Assembly (NCBI GenBank): GCA_910580015.1
Contig: CAJTVT010000001.1
Location: 1-64,000 of the forward strand
Origin: an uncultured Lachnospiraceae bacterium
GTDB lineage: Bacteria > Bacillota > Clostridia > Lachnospirales > Lachnospiraceae
Direction: 5' to 3'
DNA length: 64,000 nt
The notes beneath the pieces were generated by a model. It did not search any database, was not told the DNA's origin, and worked only from the letters and a program-made list of their open reading frames with translations. Both the position numbers and the translations under genes were made by a program. Numbering within the stretch: position 1 is the first letter of the stretch; each line of letters opens with the position of its first letter. This document shows, piece by piece, positions 46,619-54,767 of this stretch.

Positions 46619-47599
46619 TTATAAAACAGAAGCCCATTCTAACAGAACAGAAACTCCCATAAATCCAAAGACAATGACAATTCCAAGAACCAATGGAACC
46701 GTAATCAAATGTTCTCTGGTTCCTCCTCGAAACATCTGCTTTACATAAGCCCATCGGCCATTAATCTTACTGATCGCAATATAAAGCCCCACAGCCGCAC
46801 ATGTACAGGCAATAGCAATGGCCAGCCAGAACAAAATTCCCAAAAGGAACATGACAAGCTCACCGCTTTCCATACTGACCGCATAACCTCCCTGTGGAAC
46901 CTGTTGCAAAGCTTCCTCCTGCGAAACTCCCAAAACATCATAAAGATATGGCATCAAAGACGTCATAACCACACTGGTAAAATTTAAGGTAAAATGCGCC
47001 AGCATGGAACTGAAAATACTTCCAGTGGCCTCCACAAGGAATGCCAAATATACCCCCAATGCAAACGCGTACACAAACTGATTTAAGTTCATATGCATAC
47101 ATCCAAACAAAAATGCACTGAGAAAAATTGCTGGCAACATTTTACTTTTCCGATAAGTCTGAAACAAGACTCCTCGGAACATAAATTCCTCCACACAAGC
47201 TGGAAGCACTGCCATAAACAATGTACTTAAGAAAAAATTTTGTTCTTGCATCAACCCCATCACAGATGCAGTTCCTGAGTTAGAAAAAAGCATGGACACC
47301 GCATTCAACACAATGATAAGCGGATACATCAAGTAGGTGCAAATCACCACCAAGATAATAGTGATGATACCAATTTTCCTGTAAGGGATAAACTCCCGAA
47401 TTTTAATATGTTTCCACCTGCAATACACAAAACATGGCACAAAAATCAACGACTGGGACAACAAAAGCGAAACATACATGGGAAGCTCTGACAATGCCGG
47501 AATGATAGCGGTTAAAAAGCCAAAACCAAAGCTCACTCCAATATAAATCACAACCACTGCCAAAAACAGGCGGTTTACATTCTTATTCTGGGATATCAT
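46619..47599 (-). CDS. CPBP family intramembrane metalloprotease
   Basis: A 326-residue membrane protein with eight or so helices. The family motifs are CVEEFMFRGVLFQTYR (EEx3R), and the His-bearing FGCMHMNLNQF and LAHFTLNFTS. Members process or modify membrane proteins; some give immunity to bacteriocins. The ATG at 47599 has AGGAGAG upstream. The S1-domain gene ends three bases from it, so the two are cotranscribed. Confidence 0.9.
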   Translation of the reverse strand: MISQNKNVNRLFLAVVVIYIGVSFGFGFLTAIIPALSELPMYVSLLLSQSLIFVPCFVYCRWKHIKIREFIPYRKIGIITIILVVICTYLMYPLIIVLNAVSMLFSNSGTASVMGLMQEQNFFLSTLFMAVLPACVEEFMFRGVLFQTYRKSKMLPAIFLSAFLFGCMHMNLNQFVYAFALGVYLAFLVEATGSIFSSMLAHFTLNFTSVVMTSLMPYLYDVLGVSQEEALQQVPQGGYAVSMESGELVMFLLGILFWLAIAIACTCAAVGLYIAISKINGRWAYVKQMFRGGTREHLITVPLVLGIVIVFGFMGVSVLLEWASVL

Positions 47600-47601
47600 A
47601 T

Positions 47602-48447
47602 CTACTCTCCTAATTTCTTTCGAATACATTTATCTGTAATTTCAATCCTGCGTTCTTTATACAAACGCCCCACTGCACGTTTGAAGGCATTCTTACTCAT
47701 TTTCGTCTCCCGCAGGATAAGTTCTGGAGATGCTTTATCTGTAAAGGGCAAAACCCCCGCATATTCCTCAATGATCTTCATTACACGTTCTGCGTCCTGA
47801 TCCATCTGTAGATACGCTTTTTCTCGAAGGGTCAAATCCAGCTTTCCATCTGGCTTCACACTAGTAACTCGTGCCTCGATATTGTCACCAACACGAAGAA
47901 AGCTACAGTCCTCAAAATGTGGAATCATAGCAGAATACTTATCATCCACAGCCACAAATGTACCAAAATTATCGCTAAATTCATAGACACGTCCCTGAAC
48001 CACATCTCCCTTTTGATAGGGTGAATTCCTCAACAACATATCATAAATCTCTTTCATGCTGGCACAAAGTCGTTTGCTCTTATCAATATACAGTCGAACT
48101 AGTACCTCATCTTGTACATGCACTTTTCCCACCTGTTCCTTATAGGGCAGAAATAAATCTTTCTCCAGTCCCCAGTCCAAAAATGCTCCAATTTTCTGAA
48201 CTGACACCACCTTAAGCGGTGCAAATTGCCCCAATTCAAGTTTCGGTTTCTGAGTTGTGGAAATAATCCTGTCTTTGGAATCTTTATAGACAAATACCAC
48301 AATCTCATCCCCCAACTCGGTTTCCTGTGGCACCTGCTTCGCCGGCAGCAACACCCGATTCTCAGATTGACTATCCTCTGCCAGGTAAACGCCGAATTCC
48401 ACGCTCTTAACCACTCTAAGTTTCTGACTTTCTCCTAATCGAATCAT
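47602..48447 (-). CDS. S1 RNA-binding domain protein (CvfB/YitL-like)
   Basis: A 281-residue protein with three S1-like OB folds and a C-terminal winged-helix. VVSVQKIGAFLDWGLEKDLF and YEFSDNFGTFVAVDDKYSAM are S1 strands; the C-terminus reads SPELILRETKMSKNAFKRAV followed by GRLYKERRIEI. CvfB influences virulence gene expression in staphylococci; the RNA target here is unknown. GGAGGTAAAGTG precedes the ATG at 48447. Confidence 0.92.
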   Translation of the reverse strand: MIRLGESQKLRVVKSVEFGVYLAEDSQSENRVLLPAKQVPQETELGDEIVVFVYKDSKDRIISTTQKPKLELGQFAPLKVVSVQKIGAFLDWGLEKDLFLPYKEQVGKVHVQDEVLVRLYIDKSKRLCASMKEIYDMLLRNSPYQKGDVVQGRVYEFSDNFGTFVAVDDKYSAMIPHFEDCSFLRVGDNIEARVTSVKPDGKLDLTLREKAYLQMDQDAERVMKIIEEYAGVLPFTDKASPELILRETKMSKNAFKRAVGRLYKERRIEITDKCIRKKLGE

Positions 48448-48497
48448 CACTTTACCTCCACATTCCCGCGCAACGTATTAGCCCTGCATTGGGATTA

Positions 48498-49241
48498 TCA
48501 ATTGCATCTCTGCTGTGGCTCCTCACCTTTGAGACCGCCAGGCTTAAATTCCACAATGGCATAAGATCTCCCATTTTCGTCAGCCAAATTTACAGTCACC
48601 CGATTCTGTTCTACTGAAACATATGGACATATGAAATCTCCATATACGGCTGCTTTCCGATATTCCGCTCGCATTTTGCCACTTCGAAAATCTTGCGGCA
48701 AATATTCCTGAGCCATACTCACATATTTTCCATTGTTCACATGTCGATTGGTATCAATATGATACTTATGCACAGGAAATTTTTCCTTCGCTTCCATATC
48801 CTCTGGAAGAACAATTTTCCTGGAATCACATTTCATCACAAGCTGTGGCAAAATCTCATACACTTCCAGCATTTGGGGAAGCAGTTTCACAGGTCTTCCT
48901 TTCTCTAGATCCAGCAGGACCCACACGGAATTCGCATATGCCAAAAGTTTCCCTGCCTCATCCTCCATAGTAAAATTACGATATCCATAAAATCCCTGAA
49001 ATCCATAAGGCCAAGTACCTACCAGCACTTTTTCTCCCAATTTGGGATATCGATTAATCTCAATTTGCCAAGAATTCAGCACCCAGGCCACTCTCTGTTC
49101 CTTTAGAAAAGCAATTCCCACTCCAAGATCTTCTGAATGGAATGTACTACAATCCTGAAAATAATCCAAAATAGCTGTGAGTGTGATTCTTCCCTGGCTA
49201 TCCACCTCACTGTACCGTATTCTGCTGTCAAAACTATACAT
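48498..49241 (-). CDS. Acyl-ACP thioesterase
   Basis: A 247-residue double hot-dog thioesterase. The first half has RIRYSEVDSQGRITLTAILD and the second the catalytic-type HKYHIDTNRHVNNGKYV, matching the acyl-ACP thioesterase family. It would release fatty acids from acyl carrier protein. The gene is in tandem with the S1-domain gene (50-base gap). A repeat element sits 19 bases upstream of its start codon. Confidence 0.92.
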   Translation of the reverse strand: MYSFDSRIRYSEVDSQGRITLTAILDYFQDCSTFHSEDLGVGIAFLKEQRVAWVLNSWQIEINRYPKLGEKVLVGTWPYGFQGFYGYRNFTMEDEAGKLLAYANSVWVLLDLEKGRPVKLLPQMLEVYEILPQLVMKCDSRKIVLPEDMEAKEKFPVHKYHIDTNRHVNNGKYVSMAQEYLPQDFRSGKMRAEYRKAAVYGDFICPYVSVEQNRVTVNLADENGRSYAIVEFKPGGLKGEEPQQRCN

Positions 49242-49260
49242 TTATCTCCTCCCGCCTGGA

Positions 49261-49423
49261 ATGTACGCTCGGATTCTCTTTGTGCCTGATTTTGCGAGAA
49301 GATTTTTTGTCAGATGTGCACAAATTCAGGAGGCGTACCTGGATGGTACGTTGATTAAATTTGTGTGCATTTGGCCCAAAATCAGCCGTAAAAGCAGGTA
49401 TAAGTGAGATTTCGAGAGTACAT
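49261..49423 (+). mobile_element. 163-bp palindromic repeat, copy B (MITE-like)
   Basis: Full-length relative of copy A in reverse orientation. Termini ATGTACGCTCGGATTCTC and CGAGAGTACAT are inverted repeats. The core contains TGTGCACAAATT...GCGTACC-TGGAT-GGTACG...AAATTTGTGTGCA, a long hairpin. No ORF. It lies immediately upstream of the acyl-ACP thioesterase start codon and could supply or interrupt its promoter. Confidence 0.78.
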
Positions 49424-49493
49424 TTTATGATAAGGGTGTCAAAAGAGTGTGCCGCATAGCGATATCATTCCTCTGCACAGAACTGCGCATAAA

Positions 49494-49526
49494 AATATAA
49501 AACCCATCACTCACTGTGATGGGTTA
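49494..49526 (-). terminator. Terminator after tRNA-Gln
   Basis: AACCCATCAC (49501-49510) pairs with GTGATGGGTT (49517-49526); the minus strand continues TTATATTTTT. It lies just past the tRNA 3' end. Confidence 0.75.
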
Positions 49527-49531
49527 CAAGC

Positions 49532-49602
49532 TGGCCCACAAGGATTCGAACCTTGAAATGACGGAGTCAGAGTCCGTTGCCTTACCGTTTGGCGATGGGC
49601 CA
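49532..49602 (-). tRNA. tRNA-Gln (anticodon CTG)
   Basis: The 71-base minus-strand sequence folds into a full cloverleaf: acceptor TGGCCCA/TGGGCCA, D arm with AAACGGTAAGGC, anticodon stem ACGGA/TCCGT with loop CTCTGAC (anticodon CTG), and T arm with GGTTCGAATCC. CCA is not encoded. A terminator follows. Confidence 0.93.
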
Positions 49603-49668
49603 CTGTTTTTCAACAAAATGAATTATATATGATTTTTAATAAAAATGCAAGCCTTTTTTTAAATATTT

Positions 49669-50331
49669 TTAAAAATTTTTAAATTTTTTTATTTCACCAT
49701 CTATATAGGCAAAATCTGTCAATTCTCCCAACTGAAAACCAGCCGTTCCATTGGTTCCTTCGGTGATCGCTGTCTGCAATTCCTCCAACTTCTCCACTGG
49801 AACCATAACCATCATCTCCACCTTGTCAGTGTACACTGTGTCCATAGCTGTGATTTCTCGTTGAGCCAAAAGATACTGGATCTTCCCAATCCCATTATAA
49901 TCTGTGAATATATGCAGAATTCTTCCCTGCATTTTCTCAATAACAACACTGTTCTTCAATCCCTCCTGCACTGCTTTCTGATAAGCGCGCACCAGGCCCC
50001 CAGTACCCAACAGCGTTCCCCCAAAATATCGGGTCACCACAACTGCTAGGTTATGAAGATCCTCTCGCAACAATACGTCCAACATAGGACGTCCCGCCGT
50101 TCCATTGGGTTCCCCATCGTCACTACATCTTTGAAGCTCCTGATTTTTCCCTGCAACAAAAGCGTAACAATTATGCCTTGCATCCCAATATTGTTTTTTC
50201 ATACGCGCAATAAACGCAAGCGCCTCTTCTTCTGTCTCAATTTTTTCCAAGGTAGCGATAAACCGAGATTTCTTCTCCACAATCTCTCCGCTTCCTCCCT
50301 GATATAATATCTTAATGGCTCTTTCTTCCAT
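49669..50331 (-). CDS. YigZ/IMPACT family protein
   Basis: A 220-residue protein of the YigZ family (UPF0029 N-terminal plus DUF1949 C-terminal domain). The signature reads ARHNCYAFVAGKNQELQRCS and SDDGEPNGTAGRPML, then NLAVVVTRYFGGTLLGTGGL. Its cellular role is unclear; relatives interact with translation-associated factors. It is divergent from the degenerate receiver gene. Confidence 0.93.
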   Translation of the reverse strand: MEERAIKILYQGGSGEIVEKKSRFIATLEKIETEEEALAFIARMKKQYWDARHNCYAFVAGKNQELQRCSDDGEPNGTAGRPMLDVLLREDLHNLAVVVTRYFGGTLLGTGGLVRAYQKAVQEGLKNSVVIEKMQGRILHIFTDYNGIGKIQYLLAQREITAMDTVYTDKVEMMVMVPVEKLEELQTAITEGTNGTAGFQLGELTDFAYIDGEIKKFKNF

Positions 50332-50549
50332 AGGTTACGCTCCTACATTAACGATCAATTACTCTTTATTCCATGCTATACTAGCACATTTTCTTAGAAA
50401 GTGCAACGTTGAACATTTAAGTTCCAATATCACCATTTTGATAACCAATAGATAAGTTAAAATTTATTACAGAAAATAGGTAGATTTTTTCCATTGAGCT
50501 TATTATAATGAAAATAACAGCTAATATTAAAAAAAGAGGGAGGCCGTCA

Positions 50550-51317
50550 ATGAAAAATAACCTGCTATTTGTCAACCAAAATCGAGAAATTATCCGGGAA
50601 TTTCTGGATGCCATGAAAGAATATTCTTTTGAAGTTAATACAGCAAGCAGTTCTGCAGAAGTTGCTGCTTTTTTGAAAAAAAAGAAATACAAACTGGTGA
50701 TCACTGGTATGAACTTGTCAGGATTAAACGGCTCCAAGTTAATTGCCTATTTAAACCAGTACTGCCCCCAAACTGTCTGCATCGTATACACTAGACGACT
50801 GGAATTGGCCCACCTGAAACTCTTGGTCAATGACAGGAAAGTTTTTCGCATCTTCCAGAAACCTGCTGATTTCAAAGGAGAAGTCTATCATGCCATTATG
50901 GAGGCTTTTGAGTATTATGATATGATGGATGCCAAACGCCAAGAAAAACAAATTTTAGAACAAAAACTAAAAAGTGCCCAGGCAAATGTCAAGGATCTGG
51001 AATTGGCAGCTTTGCCAAAAGAAGAAGAAAAACAGGCATTCATTTTATTTTTGCAGACTATATTAAAAACTTATACCCAAAACATAAAACTTCCGTTAAA
51101 CAAGAAGGAACAACACTTGTTGTACCTATACGAGAAAAAATTGATCCACATGATGTTTGAAAATTCTCATGATATTAATGTATTAGAAGCCATTCGGCAA
51201 GAAATTTATACTAGTTGTAGTGCCTTAGAGCGAGAGAATCTAGAGCCAGTTATCGATGAGATTCACCAAATCCTCTTCCACAGTATGTTCCAGGAGGAAT
51301 TCTATAGCATACAATAA
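50550..51317 (+). CDS. Degenerate receiver-domain protein of unknown function
   Basis: A 255-residue protein. Residues ~1-120 follow the receiver fold: LLFVNQNREIIREFL (where VDD is usual), YKLVITGMNLSGLNG (the phosphoacceptor Asp is replaced by Gly), VYTRR, and FQKP with the conserved Lys. The acidic pocket and phosphorylation site are therefore missing. The helical C-terminal half (~145-255) has no family I recognise. GGGAGG lies six bases before the ATG at 50550. It may be a phosphorylation-independent interaction module. Confidence 0.82.
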   Translation: MKNNLLFVNQNREIIREFLDAMKEYSFEVNTASSSAEVAAFLKKKKYKLVITGMNLSGLNGSKLIAYLNQYCPQTVCIVYTRRLELAHLKLLVNDRKVFRIFQKPADFKGEVYHAIMEAFEYYDMMDAKRQEKQILEQKLKSAQANVKDLELAALPKEEEKQAFILFLQTILKTYTQNIKLPLNKKEQHLLYLYEKKLIHMMFENSHDINVLEAIRQEIYTSCSALERENLEPVIDEIHQILFHSMFQEEFYSIQ

Positions 51318-51337
51318 TCTTTTCCATCCAATTCCAG

Positions 51338-51384
51338 TTCCCACAGAATCCGCTGAAAACGGCTGATTTTGTGGGAATTTTTCT
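51338..51384 (+). terminator. Terminator after the degenerate receiver gene
   Basis: TTCCCACAGAATCCGCTG-like left arm (51338-51355) pairs with CGGCTGATTTTGTGGGAA (51360-51377), followed by TTTTTC. It lies 20 bases after the stop. A second inverted repeat (TTCAGAGCCTGT around 51430 with ACAGGCTCTGAA around 51484) lies beyond, on the side of the PBP gene. Confidence 0.8.
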
Positions 51385-51504
51385 TAAATTTAGCCTACTC
51401 CTGCCATAAAAGCTCCTCACCAGAATGTTTTCAGAGCCTGTCTCGTATCTCGACGTATGCAAATTTCTTGCAAAGAGATGTGAAACAGGCTCTGAATTTA
51501 CAGT

Positions 51505-54147
51505 TTATCCAGCAGCAGGTAGATCCTCGTCTTCTTGTTCTTCCTCTTCTTCTGGCTGCTCTCCCTCTTCTGGTTGACCCTCCTCATTTTCATCGATTGG
51601 ACCAATCTCTGGAATTTCTGGGATCTCTGGCAGGATGGATGAAGCATCATGCACCGTACAATAATTTCCCTCAGCCAAAGCTGCTGGTAACAAATATTGT
51701 CCATCATCAGAATCGCCAGAACCTCCAACAATATATATCCCAGCATACTTGACTTCGGCTGGGCAAAACTCTGTAGCAAGCAAACCAGAAACCGAACAGA
51801 TTGTAGCGCTGACATGGTGATCACAATATTCTGTTGGAACTGTACCTTCCGCAAAGTATTCTGTCTCCACCATGCTTCCTCTTGGATCCGAGTCACACAG
51901 ACCACTCACTGCAAGCTTGCCAGATTTTTTGCACACAGCAGCCGTCACAATCCCTGCTGGCTGGGTAAATCCTATGTTCTCTTTTCCTTCATGAATACGT
52001 CCCATAATTCGATTCCAAAGTGTCTTCGGATTCGAAGTCAGTGCACCCTCCTGAGGTGTATTATCATCATAACCGCACCATACTGTACAGGTAAAGTATG
52101 GCGTGTATCCAGAAAACAGCACATCTCGATTGCTGGTGGTTGTCCCAGTTTTACCCGCAATCGACATATTGCCAAAATTCACTGCGCCTCCCGTACCAAC
52201 AGTGACCACATCTTGCATCGCATCTGTCAAGAGAAATGCTGTCGTCTCTTTGAGCACAGTATGAGTCTCCTGTCTATTATCTATTAGCACATTTCCATTG
52301 TGATCAAGAATCCTGGTATAAAACCTGGGTTTCGTATAGGTTCCCGCATTTGCTATTGCAGCATAGGCTGCGGTCAGTTCCAAATTCGTCACCCCTCTGG
52401 TAATACCACCTAACGCAAGAGACTGGACAATATCATCTTGTACCAAGGTAGAAAATCCAAAATTCTGTAGATAATCATAGCCCACCTGAGGTGAAATATC
52501 TGTCAGGGTCTTTACCGTTACCACATTGATAGATTTGGTAATTGCATAGCGCAGAGTTGTAAAACCTCGGTACGAATTATCATAATTACGCAAAGATGTA
52601 CCATTCGAATACGTATAGGGAGCATCATCTTGAACTGTGGCAAGCGTCATTCCAGCAGTATCAATCGCAGGAGCAAATGCTGCCAATACTTTAAAGGTAG
52701 AACCTGGCTGCCTTGTGGTATCTGTCGCCCGGTTTAATGTCCTACTCCCAGTTTTCTCCCCTCTTCCACCTACAATTGCCTTTACCTCTCCTGTATACTG
52801 ATCAATAATGGTCACCGCCGTCTGGGGCTGCATGGTAAACACCACAGATTCCCCACCATCCACTATCGTGTCCCCTGGCTGCATAATCTCCGTTTTATAA
52901 GCATCGATGGCGACCTGTGCTTCCTCAACACTGGCAAAATTAAGAGAATAGCCTGGAATCGATGCACTGTAATACGCGATCATTGTCTGATCACTGTAAT
53001 TTTCCATAGTTCCATCGGCTTTTTTTATCGTTAGGCGATAGGAAAAAGAGTATTTCGGTTCTGTGGAATAATTCTCCAGATTATTGACCTCTTCATCGCA
53101 AATCTGCTGAATTGCCATATCCTGTGTGGACTCAATAGACAATCCACTGTTATAAATTGCTTTGTATGCCTGGGTATCTGTATAACCTTTCTTTACAACC
53201 AAATCTTGGACCACCTGATCAATAACTGCATCTACAAAATAGGAATTTGGATTATCCTCTGCGTACGTGATATTGACCTGCTGAATCCTGGAATACACAT
53301 CATCCTCCAGTGCCTCCTTATATTCCCCTTCGGAAATATATCCTTGGTCCTTCATATTCTTCAGTACCTGTTTGCGGCGATCGTCATTTTTTTCTGGATG
53401 ACTTACCGGATTGTAGGCGGAAGGATTCTTTGTAATTCCCGCAATAACAGCCCCTTCTGAGAGGGTTAATTCTGACACATCCTTGCCAAAATAACGTCGG
53501 GAAGCTGACTGGACGCCCAGCGTATTCTGTCCCAGGTTAATCGTGTTGAGATAATTTTCCAGCACCCAGTCTTTGGATTTAATCTTAGTCAGCTCAATCG
53601 CCAGGTATTGTTCTTGAATTTTTCGCTCCACCTTTTCCATACCAGACTGATCTGTCCACCCCTCAAAAACATTATTTTTTAATAGCTGCTGGGTAATGGT
53701 ACTTGCTCCCTGACTAAAATGAAATCCATTCGCAATCCCTTTAAATCCTGCACGGATAATTCCTTTTAAATCAATTCCATTGTGCTCATAAAATCGTTCA
53801 TCCTCAATTGCCACAAAAGCATGTTGTACCAACTCTGGAATCTCGTCCAGCGTCACATACACGCGGTTGGAACCGGAGGCCACAAGCTTAGCTGTCTCAT
53901 TTCCCTGATTGTCCAAAACCACAGACAAGTAACCCGTTGGAGAAGGATCAATATCGGAAATATCAGGGGCAGACTCAATGATGCCCTTAAAAATCCCGAT
54001 TCCGGCACATCCTCCAATGACTATGGCTCCCAGAAAACATACCATCAGTGTCTTAAAAAATATAACCATAAACTTTTTACGCACCAATGACGCGGTGGAA
54101 GTAATCTGCTTTTCCTTTTTTGCCACACCCCTTTTTCCATAATTCAT
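51505..54147 (-). CDS. Class A penicillin-binding protein (PBP1A-like)
   Basis: An 880-residue bifunctional peptidoglycan synthase. A cytoplasmic stretch and membrane helix (~33-55; MVIFFKTLMVCFLGAIVIGG) precede the glycosyltransferase domain with the catalytic-Glu motif AFVAIEDERFYEHNG and GASTITQQLLKN. The transpeptidase has SxxK in QPGSTFKVLAAF, SxN in KSINVV and KTG in AGKTGTTTS. The tail is acidic and Pro-rich. The ATG at 54147 has AAGGAGG six bases before it. It polymerises and cross-links the cell wall. Confidence 0.95.
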   Translation of the reverse strand: MNYGKRGVAKKEKQITSTASLVRKKFMVIFFKTLMVCFLGAIVIGGCAGIGIFKGIIESAPDISDIDPSPTGYLSVVLDNQGNETAKLVASGSNRVYVTLDEIPELVQHAFVAIEDERFYEHNGIDLKGIIRAGFKGIANGFHFSQGASTITQQLLKNNVFEGWTDQSGMEKVERKIQEQYLAIELTKIKSKDWVLENYLNTINLGQNTLGVQSASRRYFGKDVSELTLSEGAVIAGITKNPSAYNPVSHPEKNDDRRKQVLKNMKDQGYISEGEYKEALEDDVYSRIQQVNITYAEDNPNSYFVDAVIDQVVQDLVVKKGYTDTQAYKAIYNSGLSIESTQDMAIQQICDEEVNNLENYSTEPKYSFSYRLTIKKADGTMENYSDQTMIAYYSASIPGYSLNFASVEEAQVAIDAYKTEIMQPGDTIVDGGESVVFTMQPQTAVTIIDQYTGEVKAIVGGRGEKTGSRTLNRATDTTRQPGSTFKVLAAFAPAIDTAGMTLATVQDDAPYTYSNGTSLRNYDNSYRGFTTLRYAITKSINVVTVKTLTDISPQVGYDYLQNFGFSTLVQDDIVQSLALGGITRGVTNLELTAAYAAIANAGTYTKPRFYTRILDHNGNVLIDNRQETHTVLKETTAFLLTDAMQDVVTVGTGGAVNFGNMSIAGKTGTTTSNRDVLFSGYTPYFTCTVWCGYDDNTPQEGALTSNPKTLWNRIMGRIHEGKENIGFTQPAGIVTAAVCKKSGKLAVSGLCDSDPRGSMVETEYFAEGTVPTEYCDHHVSATICSVSGLLATEFCPAEVKYAGIYIVGGSGDSDDGQYLLPAALAEGNYCTVHDASSILPEIPEIPEIGPIDENEEGQPEEGEQPEEEEEQEDEDLPAAG

Positions 54148-54363
54148 AGAAAGCCTCCTTTTCAAGCAAACCCGATATTTGTTCTGTATTATAGCAAATG
54201 TAGTATGGAAAGTCAAAAGTCCTTACAGCTTTGAAAAAGCTTTGGCATCTATGACAATGATTTTATCCAACAGCGGTTCCATAGTCTTCACGTAACTTTC
54301 AGATAATAGTCAAGCATGGAAATATAGCCCGGCTTGGCTATTATTGAATATCTTTTTTTGAAT

Positions 54364-54552
54364 TTATAGCATATAACTCTGCCATAAAACGTACTGTTTC
54401 TTTAATGGCTCTTTTCTCCAATACACTCTTGTTGTCATTTGATCCTTTAAATATTTAATTTGATTGGAGGATAAAATACCAAGAGTATCACATCGATAAA
54501 TCATACACCCTATAGAAGCTTTCCATTTCGCTTTTAACTGAATAAAATTGCA
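54364..54552 (-). pseudogene. ImmA/IrrE-type metallopeptidase, C-terminal fragment
   Basis: An uninterrupted 62-codon frame ending in TAA reads FIQLKAKWKASIGCMIYR, then CDTLGILSSNQIKYLKDQ and RKEPLKK. The K-x-KWKxSIGxMIYR and (L/I)S-x-NQ-x-KYL pattern matches the end of ImmA/IrrE-type proteins (phage- or toxin-associated regulators). The HExxH metal site is not present and no start codon fits. Sequence 54217-54363 beyond it holds nothing recognised. Confidence 0.5.
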
Positions 54553-54631
54553 CTATTTTTTAAATCTTCCTCTGAATAATAATCACAAAAAATATTGGAA
54601 AAATTGAAAAGTAAAAAAGATAAAACGCATA

Positions 54632-54688
54632 GCCGATGCTTGTCCCTTGGAACACGGTTCCGTCCTCAAGTATTAAAAATGCCTTCAT
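54632..54688 (-). pseudogene. carA, 5' fragment (19 codons)
   Basis: After an AAAGGACAAGGAT site, the frame from the ATG at 54688 reads MKAFLILEDGTVFQGTSIG, the near-universal N-terminus of carbamoyl-phosphate synthase small subunit. The similarity stops at Gly19 (about 54632), after which the frame turns into an unrelated Phe/Ile-rich stretch. The fragment lies 80 bases downstream of purF, where a carA start would suit a purF-carA arrangement. Confidence 0.6.
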
Positions 54689-54767
54689 ATATCCTTGTCC
54701 TTTCTTCTTTTCCCAAAACTGGACGTTTTTTCTCCTTGTGTCTTTCGTGCACATCTTTTCCTCTCTG

